A DNA stretch of 64,000 nucleotides, from the NCBI RefSeq assembly GCF_001514205.1, contig NZ_KQ948771.1, forward strand, positions 289,922-353,921, in the 5' to 3' direction. Of the stretch, positions 24,676 to 31,086 are shown piece by piece. Made by a program: the position numbers and the translations under genes. The notes under the pieces are model-generated. The model ran no database searches and was not told the DNA's origin. It worked only from the letters and a program-made list of their open reading frames with translations. The stretch is from Streptomyces griseoruber (GTDB lineage Bacteria > Actinomycetota > Actinomycetes > Streptomycetales > Streptomycetaceae). Numbering within the stretch: the first letter of the stretch is position 1; the number at the start of each line of letters is the position of its first letter.

Positions 24676-25062
24676 GTGGATGATGAATCGGACGAGGTGA
24701 ACGAGGCGGTGACGGGCGAGCTGCGCCTGATGGACCCCAGGGTGCGGGCGTCGCGCACCCTGGCCGGGGAACTGCTGGACCCTGAGTTCGTCGAGGTCGG
24801 TGCCTCGGGCCGGCGGTGGACCTTCGAGCAGATGCTCGCCGAGTTGCCGGACATGACCGGCAGTTTCGAGGAGGGCCCCCGCTACCAGCCGTCGGACATC
24901 ACCGGAGTCGTTCTGGCGCCCGGGCTGGTGCACCTCACGTACGAGACCGTGCGCGATGGCCGGAGGGCGCGACGCAGCTCGCTCTGGCGCAGGAGGAGCG
25001 GCGGGAGCGGCTGGCAGATGTACTACCACCAGGCCACTCCCGTTCCGCCGGAGGTCGCGTAA
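24676..25062 (+). CDS. DUF4440/SnoaL-like (NTF2-fold) protein
   Basis: A 128-residue protein with the DUF4440 pattern. It has an N-terminal helix EAVTGELRLMDPRVRAS, then LLDPEFVEVGASGRRWTFEQML and the strands ITGVVLAPGLVHLTYETV and SSLWRRRSGGSGWQMYYHQATPVPP. NTF2-fold proteins of this kind are small cytosolic proteins of unknown or binding function. The GTG at 24676 is chosen because a GGGGAGA site precedes it. An upstream in-frame GTG at 24640 would add only poorly conserved residues. It stands alone between two regions of gene decay, and homologues in Streptomyces are common. Confidence 0.75.
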   Translation: MDDESDEVNEAVTGELRLMDPRVRASRTLAGELLDPEFVEVGASGRRWTFEQMLAELPDMTGSFEEGPRYQPSDITGVVLAPGLVHLTYETVRDGRRARRSSLWRRRSGGSGWQMYYHQATPVPPEVA

Positions 25063-25109
25063 CAGGGACCGCACCCTTCGTCGCCCGCGTCGGGGAAGGG
25101 GCCGTGCAG

Positions 25110-25223
25110 GCCGACCACCGGTTTCGGGTCATGGCGCAGCGCGTCGGTATCGAGGTCGTCGACGATGCGGTAGGTGCCCTTGCCGCCTCGGGCGGCGGAC
25201 ACAGCGCGGATCCCCGGGTCGCC
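25110..25223 (-). pseudogene. S66 LD-carboxypeptidase fragment
   Basis: A minus-strand frame reads GDPGIRAVSAARGGKGTYRI and continues VDDLDTDALRHDPKPVVG. This matches the conserved block of S66 (LD-carboxypeptidase/MccF-type) peptidases around the GGKG turn and the DPKPLVGFSD motif. Similarity stops right after PVVG, where FSD should follow, and upstream homology is lost or shifted to another frame. Neither a start codon nor the catalytic Glu/His region is present. It is a decayed internal piece of a larger gene. Confidence 0.55.
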
Positions 25224-25687
25224 GAACGCAGAGCTCGGATGGCGGCGACCGCACGCCCTGCGGACTGTCGAGGCAGTCCATGCCGAAGTCCGTGGTGGAC
25301 GCGCACGTCGTGCGTGCCCCACGGCGGCGGAACTCGCGGCTCACGGTCGACGGTTCTCCGATGGGCTCGCCCAGGCCCTTGTCGTGGGGGCAGCGGCCCG
25401 CCTCGGTGCGCAACAGGACGGTGGTGATGTCTGCGGCGCCGCCACCCGGCAGCAATCCTCGAACTGCCCGCCCCCGTCGTCGCGGACGCCCTCGGCCACC
25501 CCCGACCACACCACCCCCCGGCTCCGCAACGAGACCGGCGGGACATGGAGCCGATACCCCCCTGGGGATCACGGTCCCCGGGGCGAGGGCCCGGTGACCG
25601 TGGCCGGCCGAGGCGACTGGCGTCCCCGTAGTTTTACGTATAACCTCTCCCGTCAATCGCCTCTGCCGCGCCTCCCGAAAGGCCCCG
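25224..25687. other. Gene-poor, apparently decayed stretch
   Basis: No supported gene was found. Overlapping frames on both strands have unnatural composition. A short minus-strand piece near 25330-25370 reads STVSREFRRRGA, reminiscent of an IS30-type helix-turn-helix, but it is too short to call. The AT-richer segment GTTTTACGTATAACC near 25630-25644 may belong to the promoter of the following VOC gene. Confidence 0.4.
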
Positions 25688-26080
25688 ATGTCCCGCATCG
25701 CCCTGGTCACCCTCGTCGTCGACGACTACGACGAGGCGATCCGCTTCTACACCGACGCGCTCGGCTTCCGGCTCGCCGAGGACGAGCCCCGGCCCGACGG
25801 CGCCCGCTGGGTCGTCGTACGGCCGGGCGAGGGCCAGGACGGCACCGGGCTGCTGCTCGCCCGGGCCAAGGGCGACGCCCAGCGCGACCGGATCGGTGAC
25901 CAGACCGGCGGCCGCGTCGGCTTCTTCCTGCACACCGACGACTTCGCCCGCGACCACGCCCGGATGCTCGCGGCCGGCGTGACCTTCCTGGAGGAGCCCC
26001 GCCACGAGCCGTACGGCTCCGTCGTCGTCTTCCAGGACCTGTACGGCAACCGCTGGGACCTGCTCCAGCCCGCCGGCTGA
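25688..26080 (+). CDS. VOC (glyoxalase/bleomycin-resistance fold) family protein
   Basis: A 130-residue single-domain VOC protein. It starts MSRIALVTLVVDDYDEAIRFYTDALGF, the classic first beta-alpha-beta unit. It continues with GARWVVVRPGEGQDGTGLLLA, VGFFLHTDDFARDHARMLAAGV and ends YGSVVVFQDLYGNRWDLLQP. His and Glu positions typical of a metal-binding VOC site are partly present (FLHTDD, QDLYGNRW). Substrates in this family vary, so no reaction is assigned. It precedes a tandem repeat and adenosine deaminase on the same strand. Confidence 0.87.
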   Translation: MSRIALVTLVVDDYDEAIRFYTDALGFRLAEDEPRPDGARWVVVRPGEGQDGTGLLLARAKGDAQRDRIGDQTGGRVGFFLHTDDFARDHARMLAAGVTFLEEPRHEPYGSVVVFQDLYGNRWDLLQPAG

Positions 26081-26090
26081 TCCGCTTCCC

Positions 26091-26146
26091 GTACCCCCGT
26101 ACCCCCGTACCCCCGTACCCCCGTACCCCCGTACCCCCGTATACCG
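26091..26146. repeat. 8-bp tandem repeat array (CGTACCCC)
   Basis: Six exact head-to-tail copies of CGTACCCC occupy 26091-26138, followed by a degenerate seventh copy CGTATACC. The array fills most of the gap between the VOC gene and add. It contains no start codon and is out of any supported gene, so the copy number could vary between strains. Confidence 0.9.
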
Positions 26147-26184
26147 AACCGCCCCGCCCAGCCCTGCCCGAGGAAAGACCCGCC

Positions 26185-27255
26185 ATGACTGCTACGCGCG
26201 TAGACGCCGATGTGATCCGCCGCCTTCCCAAGGCCGTCCTGCACGACCACCTCGACGGCGGCCTGCGCCCCGCCACGGTCGTCGAGCTCGCGGCCGAGAT
26301 CGGCCACGCGCTGCCCACCACCGACCCCGACGAGCTGGCCGCCTGGTACTTCGAGGCCGCCAACTCCGGCGACCTGGTGCGCTACATAGCCACCTTCGAG
26401 CACACCCTCGCCGTGATGCAGTCCCGCGAGGGTCTGCTGCGCGTCGCCGAGGAGTACGTCCTCGACCTCGCCGCCGACGGCGTCGTCTACGCCGAGGTCC
26501 GCTACGCGCCCGAACTGAACGTGCGGGGCGGGCTTACGCCGAACGAGGTCGTGGAGACCGTGCAGGAGGGGCTCGCGGCCGGAATGGCGAAGGCAGCCGC
26601 GGCCGGCACCCCGGTCCGCGTCGGCACCCTGCTCTGCGGCATGCGGATGTTCGACCACGTCCGTGCGGCCGCCGACCTGGCCGTCGCCTACCGTGACGCC
26701 GGCGTCGTCGGCTTCGACATCGCCGGCGCCGAGGACGGCTTCCCGGCCGCCGACCACCTCGACGCCTTCGAGCACCTGCGCCGCGAGAGCGTGCCCTTCA
26801 CCATCCACGCCGGTGAGGCCTTCGGGCTGCCCAGCATCCACCAGGCGCTCCAGGTGTGCGGCGCCCAGCGCATCGGGCACGGGGTGCGGATCACCGAGGA
26901 CATCGTCGACGGCAAGCTCGGGCGGCTCGCGAGCTGGGTGCGCGACCGCCGTATCGCGCTGGAGATGTGCCCGACGTCCAACCTCCAGACGGGCTGCGCC
27001 GCCTCCATCGCCGAGCACCCGATCACCGAGCTGAAGGACCTCGGCTTCCGTGTCACCCTCAACACCGACAACCGTCTGGTGTCCGGCACCACCATGACCC
27101 GCGAGATGGCGCTGCTCGTCGAGCAGGCCGGCTGGGGCGTCGAGGACCTGCGCACGGTCACGGTGAACGCCCTGAAGAGCGCGTTCATCCCGTTCGACGA
27201 GCGCAACGCCCTCATCGAGGACGTCGTCCTGCCGGGTTACGCCGGCGCGCTCTGA
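26185..27255 (+). CDS. add: Adenosine deaminase
   Basis: A 356-residue zinc-dependent adenosine deaminase that converts adenosine to inosine in purine salvage. Visible signatures are the metal-binding HDHLDGGLRP near residue 20 (a variant of HxHLDG), YAEVRYAPELN, VGFDIAGAEDGFP, FTIHAGEAFG with a zinc-ligand His, the catalytic-region RIGHGVRI, EMCPTSNLQTG and the final metal Asp motif VTLNTDNRLVSGT. The ATG at 26185 follows a GAGGAAAGA site. The gene end overlaps the convergent DinB-like gene by 19 bases. Confidence 0.95.
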   Translation: MTATRVDADVIRRLPKAVLHDHLDGGLRPATVVELAAEIGHALPTTDPDELAAWYFEAANSGDLVRYIATFEHTLAVMQSREGLLRVAEEYVLDLAADGVVYAEVRYAPELNVRGGLTPNEVVETVQEGLAAGMAKAAAAGTPVRVGTLLCGMRMFDHVRAAADLAVAYRDAGVVGFDIAGAEDGFPAADHLDAFEHLRRESVPFTIHAGEAFGLPSIHQALQVCGAQRIGHGVRITEDIVDGKLGRLASWVRDRRIALEMCPTSNLQTGCAASIAEHPITELKDLGFRVTLNTDNRLVSGTTMTREMALLVEQAGWGVEDLRTVTVNALKSAFIPFDERNALIEDVVLPGYAGAL

Positions 27256-27758
27256 AGCAGCCCGCGCACATAAGCGGCCTGTCCGACGTGCTGAAGATCG
27301 TCGGACAGGACGCTGACCAGCCGTACGCCCAGCGTGACCGGAGGATCCCAGCGCACGTCCACGACCCGCTCGAGATCGGCCGCCGTCAGCGCGCGCAGCG
27401 CCTTGTGGCTCTGCTCGTGCACGGCGTCGTGGTAGCCGGTCAGCAGGCCGGGGTCGGCGACCCGCACCTTCGCCACCTTCGCCGGACCGTGCCCGTATCC
27501 GGTGTCATGGCGCGGCAGGTCAAGACCGAACCGTTTCTCCCAGTTGTCGGCCTGGCCCCACCACACCTGGTCGAGGTCGAAGGCGTCGGCGATGTGGTCG
27601 TCCTGGACCCGGGTGAGATGCCAGACGAGCCAGGTGACCGAGTTGGTCGCGGGGGTGGGCCGGGCGTTGAGGGCGTCGGTGTCCAGGCCCTCGACGGCGG
27701 CGTGGACTTCTTCCTGGATGCGGTTGAACCCGTCGATGAGGATGTCCTTCGCATGCAT
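27237..27758 (-). CDS. DinB-like/DUF664 family protein
   Basis: A 173-residue helical-bundle protein of the DinB/DUF664 (mycothiol-dependent transferase-like) superfamily. Features are ILIDGFNRIQEEVHAAVEGLDTDALNARP, then TNSVTWLVWHLTRVQDDHIADAF with the metal-ligand His, and DDLQHVGQAAYVRGLL with the second conserved His region. Family members bind a divalent metal with three His and in actinobacteria often use mycothiol. The specific reaction is unknown. The start ATG is at 27758. The coding end overlaps the convergent add gene. Confidence 0.82.
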   Translation of the reverse strand: MHAKDILIDGFNRIQEEVHAAVEGLDTDALNARPTPATNSVTWLVWHLTRVQDDHIADAFDLDQVWWGQADNWEKRFGLDLPRHDTGYGHGPAKVAKVRVADPGLLTGYHDAVHEQSHKALRALTAADLERVVDVRWDPPVTLGVRLVSVLSDDLQHVGQAAYVRGLLQSAPA

Positions 27759-27966
27759 GACTCCACCATCGCGCAGCCCACGCCCGCCCGCCGCTTCTTT
27801 GCCCGCCCCTGGGGAGGCCCGGGGCCGGTGGCCGCCGTTCGGATCACCCCGGGCGGCCCTTGAGGTGATTGCCGCACGCCGCGCGAGCCCGGCCCGCGCG
27901 GCGGGGGTACGGCATTCAGGACGTCCGGCGGGTGCCGGACCCGGACCCCAGGTGAGGAGCTCGGCG

Positions 27967-28251
27967 ATGTACGCAGCGGTGCGGCGGTACGAAGGGGTGA
28001 CCGACCCGGCGGAGGCGGGACGGCTCGTGCACGAGGGGTTCGTCCCGCTCATGCGCGAGGTCCCCGGCTTCGTGGCCTACTACTGGCTCGACGCCGGGGA
28101 CGGGGTGATGGTCTCGACCAGCGTCTTCCAGGACCGGGCGGGCGCCGAGGAGTCGATCGCGCGGGCCGCGGACTTCGTACGGGAGCACCTCGCGGCCCTC
28201 CTGCCCAACCCTCCGCAGGTCATGGCGGGCGAAGTGGTCGCCTTCGCCTGA
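27967..28251 (+). CDS. Small antibiotic-biosynthesis-monooxygenase-like (ABM fold) protein
   Basis: A 94-residue protein starting MYAAVRRYEGVTDPAEAGRLV, with VPLMREVPGFVAYYWLDAGDGVMVSTSVFQD and a C-terminal helix ARAADFVREHLAAL. This is the layout of dimeric ferredoxin-like ABM/Dabb proteins. No catalytic assignment is possible, because many homologues are of unknown function. The ATG follows GAGGAG seven bases upstream. The neighbouring LysR gene is convergent, so this gene is probably monocistronic. Confidence 0.75.
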   Translation: MYAAVRRYEGVTDPAEAGRLVHEGFVPLMREVPGFVAYYWLDAGDGVMVSTSVFQDRAGAEESIARAADFVREHLAALLPNPPQVMAGEVVAFA

Positions 28252-28256
28252 CGGGG

Positions 28257-29141
28257 TCAGGCCTCCCCGGCCTCCAGCAGCGCCATCAGCGCCCGGGCCG
28301 CCGGGCTCGTCGCGTCGGGGGCCGGCAGCAGGGCGACCGTCTCGTAGGCCGCCTCGCCGGTGTCCTTCAGGGGCAGCGCGGTCAGCGCCTCGCGCTTGTG
28401 CCGGAAGTGCCGCGGTACGACGGCCACCCCGAGGTTCTCGCCCACCAGGTCCAGCAGACTGTGCACGTCGTTGACCTCCAGCGCGACCGTACGGCGTACG
28501 CCCGCCTCCACGAAGGCGGCGTCGGTGGCCCGGCGCGGCCCCCAGTCCGGGTGGAAGTCGACGAACACCTCGCCCGCGAGGTCCTCCGGGACGAGGGCGG
28601 CCGCCGCCCGGGTGAGCCGGTGGTCGGGATGGCACAGCACGTACATCGGCTCGGTGGCCAGCGGCACGCAGCGCAGCTGGTCGGTGTCGGCCTGGGTGCG
28701 GTAGGCGAAGGCCAGGTCGAGCCGGCCCGCCGCCACCTCCTCGCCGAGAGCGCCCGAGCCGGTCTGCCGCAGCCGGATCTCCACGTCCGGGTGCCGTCGC
28801 CGGAACGCGGCCAGCAGCCCCGCCACATGCACCCCCGCGATGCACTGCTCGGTGCCCACGGAGAGCGTCCCGCGCACCACGCCCTGCACCGCGGCCACCG
28901 CTTCGTGCGCGGCCTTCACCTGCGCCAGGATCCGCTCCGCCTCCGCCAGCAGCGCCCGCCCCGCCTCGGTCAGCGTCACCCGCCGGGTGGTCCGCACGAA
29001 CAGCGGCGCCCGCAGCTCGCGCTCCAGCGCCCGGATGGACGCCGACAGGCCCGACTGGGACACCAGCAGCCGTTCGGCGGCCCGGGTGAAGTGCTGGTCC
29101 TCGGCGACCGCGACGAAGTGCTGGAGGTGGCGCAGTTCCAT
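28257..29141 (-). CDS. LysR-family transcriptional regulator
   Basis: A 294-residue LysR regulator. The N-terminal winged helix MELRHLQHFVAVAEDQHFTRAAERLLVSQSGLSASIRALE is canonical, followed by the linker helix and a periplasmic-binding-like effector domain from about residue 90 (GTLSVGTEQCIAGVHVAGLL to the C-terminus). It is divergent from an aldo/keto reductase gene with 111 bases between the starts, which is the usual arrangement for a LysR protein and its target. The intergenic region contains AATTCCATCGGATT, an imperfect inverted repeat that could be part of the binding site. Confidence 0.9.
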   Translation of the reverse strand: MELRHLQHFVAVAEDQHFTRAAERLLVSQSGLSASIRALERELRAPLFVRTTRRVTLTEAGRALLAEAERILAQVKAAHEAVAAVQGVVRGTLSVGTEQCIAGVHVAGLLAAFRRRHPDVEIRLRQTGSGALGEEVAAGRLDLAFAYRTQADTDQLRCVPLATEPMYVLCHPDHRLTRAAAALVPEDLAGEVFVDFHPDWGPRRATDAAFVEAGVRRTVALEVNDVHSLLDLVGENLGVAVVPRHFRHKREALTALPLKDTGEAAYETVALLPAPDATSPAARALMALLEAGEA

Positions 29142-29252
29142 GATTGAGAAGCGTAACCGCACAATTCCATCGGATTCTTCTGTTGGACCACTGCACGGCT
29201 CTCGGGAACAGTGGAGGCGGAAGATCGTGGGCCAACCCCGGATGGAGTCGCG

Positions 29253-30245
29253 TTGTACACCGCACACCCCGACCGCTACGCGGACATGCCCTACCGGCGC
29301 ACCGGACGCAGCGGCCTGAAGCTCCCCGCGCTGTCGCTCGGACTGTGGCACAACTTCGGTCCGGACCGTTCGGCCGAGACCCAGCGGGCCATCCTGCGCC
29401 GCGCCTTCGACCTCGGCATCACCCACTTCGACCTGGCCAACAACTACGGCCCGCCGCCCGGCGCCGCTGAGTCCGCGCTCGGTCACTTCCTGAAGACGGA
29501 CTTCGCGTCCTACCGGGACGAGCTGGTGATCTCCACCAAGGCCGGCTACCTGATGTGGCCCGGACCGTACGGCGAGTGGGGCTCGCGCAAGTACCTGCTG
29601 TCGTCGCTGGACCAGAGCCTGAAGCGGATGGACCTGGACTACGTCGACGTCTTCTACTCGCACCGCCCCGACCCGGAGACTCCCCTGGAGGAGACGATGG
29701 GCGCCCTGCACTCCGCCGTCCAGCAGGGCAAGGCGCTCTACGTCGGTGTCTCCAACTACTCCGCGGAGCAGACCCGCGAGGCCGCCCGCATCCTGGGCGA
29801 GCTGGGCACCCCGCTCCTCATCCACCAGCCGCGCTACTCGATGCTCGACCGCCGCCCGGAGAGCGAGGGCCTGCTCGACGCCCTCGATGAGCTCCAGGTC
29901 GGCTCGATCGTCTTCTCCCCGCTGGAGCAGGGCCTGCTCACCTCCCGCTACCTCGACGGCATCCCCGAGGACTCGCGCGCGGCGAGCGACAGCCCGTTCC
30001 TGAACTCCGACGCGCTCACCGAGGACCTCGTCGGCAGGCTGCGCGCCCTGGACGACATCGCCAAGTCCCGCGGGCAGTCCCTGGCCCAGCTCGCCCTGGC
30101 CTGGGTGCTGCGCGGCGGCCGGGTCACCTCCGCGCTGGTCGGCGCGAGCAGCGCCCGCCAGATCGAGGACAGCGTCGGCGCGCTGGCCAACCTGGACTTC
30201 GAGGACGGTGAGCTGGCCCGCATCGACGCGGTGATCAACGGCTGA
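29253..30245 (+). CDS. Aldo/keto reductase (YghZ/MgrA-like)
   Basis: A 330-residue NADPH-dependent aldo/keto reductase. It has MPYRRTGRSGLKLPALSLGLWHNFG, HFDLANNYGPPPGAAESALG with the catalytic Asp and Tyr, VISTKAGYLMWPGPYGEWGSRKYL, YVDVFYSHRPDP with the His, and the C-terminal cofactor motif VTSALVGASSARQIEDSV. The long insertion around the WPGPYGEWGS segment is typical of the AKR14-like glyceraldehyde-3-phosphate reductase group (YghZ). The start is placed at TTG 29253 (LYTAHPDRYAD) with a GGATGGAG site upstream, because homologues start with this YTAHPDRY block. It is transcribed away from a LysR gene. Confidence 0.9.
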   Translation: MYTAHPDRYADMPYRRTGRSGLKLPALSLGLWHNFGPDRSAETQRAILRRAFDLGITHFDLANNYGPPPGAAESALGHFLKTDFASYRDELVISTKAGYLMWPGPYGEWGSRKYLLSSLDQSLKRMDLDYVDVFYSHRPDPETPLEETMGALHSAVQQGKALYVGVSNYSAEQTREAARILGELGTPLLIHQPRYSMLDRRPESEGLLDALDELQVGSIVFSPLEQGLLTSRYLDGIPEDSRAASDSPFLNSDALTEDLVGRLRALDDIAKSRGQSLAQLALAWVLRGGRVTSALVGASSARQIEDSVGALANLDFEDGELARIDAVING

Positions 30246-30502
30246 GCCGCTCGCGGACCGCGGCCGGACGCCGTAGGTTCACGATTCCTCCCCTTCCGGT
30301 GGTCCTCGTTCCCGTAGACCGCCGCACGGGGAGGCACGCATCGTCGGCCAGGGCGCTATCCGGCCACCGCAGCCGAATCCGTCGTGTCATCGGCCGGTTA
30401 CCAGGCGAAACGGTCCGCAGGTGAGCGGAGGGATCGGGTCCACTGCCGGATTTCGGCCAGGAGTGGCGGTGAATATGCCAAGAGACTGGCCGGAAAGTCA
30501 TG

Positions 30503-30530
30503 GTGACAGTGTTTTAGAAGTGAACATACT
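30503..30530 (+). promoter_or_regulatory. Candidate promoter of the TTA-containing gene
   Basis: GTGACA (30503-30508) and CATACT (30525-30530) are 16 bases apart in an unusually AT-rich stretch, 85 bases before the ATG at 30615. The whole 369-base gap 30246-30614 shows no credible gene, and this promoter-like segment is the only feature noted. Confidence 0.35.
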
Positions 30531-30614
30531 CGAACGTCAGGGGCAGTCCGCCCCACAGGAGCCGCACGGAAAGCGAGGCAGGGCCGGCATACGAGCACTC
30601 GGGGGAGTGGAGAC

Positions 30615-31025
30615 ATGCACGACGAATTCCTGTGCCATGTCACGGCGTACGGATACTGCGACGGCCGCCGCATCGGCGTACCGCTCGGGACGTACCGCGC
30701 GCCGACGCTGGCGCTCGCGCTGTGGTGGTTACGGGACCGCGCGTCATGGATGGCCGAGCGCCTCGATCCGCAACCCGACGGCCCGCGCGTCCCGCCGGGC
30801 GCCCTCGTGCCCGTCGGCGACGGCGTCCCCGACGTACCCGCCCTGCTGCGGTCCTGGTGCGCGAACATCGACCAGCAGGAGCTGGTGGCCGACGAGTTGG
30901 CGGGGGGACGGCTGGTGCGGGTCGCCGTCAGTGACGACACCACCGAGTACGAACTCCTCGCCGAGTCCGTGGACGCCCTGCGGATGCAGCGGACGGTCCC
31001 GGCGCTCGTCCTCCCCGTCGGCTGA
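30615..31025 (+). CDS. Hypothetical protein containing a TTA codon
   Basis: A 136-residue protein starting MHDEFLCHVTAYGYCDGRRI, then GVPLGTYRAPTLALALWWL and an acidic C-terminal half with DTTEYELLAESVDALRMQ. It resembles short conserved Streptomyces proteins of unknown function, and no domain of known role was recognised. A strong GGGGGAGTGGAG ribosome site precedes the ATG. Codon 39 (30729-30731) is TTA, the rare leucine codon read by the bldA tRNA. I saw no other in-frame TTA in this window. Translation is therefore likely linked to development or antibiotic production. Confidence 0.7.
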   Translation: MHDEFLCHVTAYGYCDGRRIGVPLGTYRAPTLALALWWLRDRASWMAERLDPQPDGPRVPPGALVPVGDGVPDVPALLRSWCANIDQQELVADELAGGRLVRVAVSDDTTEYELLAESVDALRMQRTVPALVLPVG

Positions 31026-31074
31026 ACTCCACTCCGAGGGTGCACACCACTGGGCGTCCCCAGGTGCGAATCGA

Positions 31075-31080
31075 TAGAAT
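31075..31080 (+). promoter_or_regulatory. -10 element of a leaderless promoter for the FHA-ABC gene
   Basis: TAGAAT, a near-consensus -10 hexamer, ends six bases before the ATG at 31087. Transcription would begin at the start codon, and no ribosome binding site is present. The -35 region is not well defined. Confidence 0.55.
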
Positions 31081-31086
31081 TCCGGC

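Noticed and set aside
25320..25380. IS30-like helix-turn-helix piece (STVSREFRRR)
   Set aside because: Too short, no DDE motif or terminal inverted repeats found, so no insertion sequence is called.
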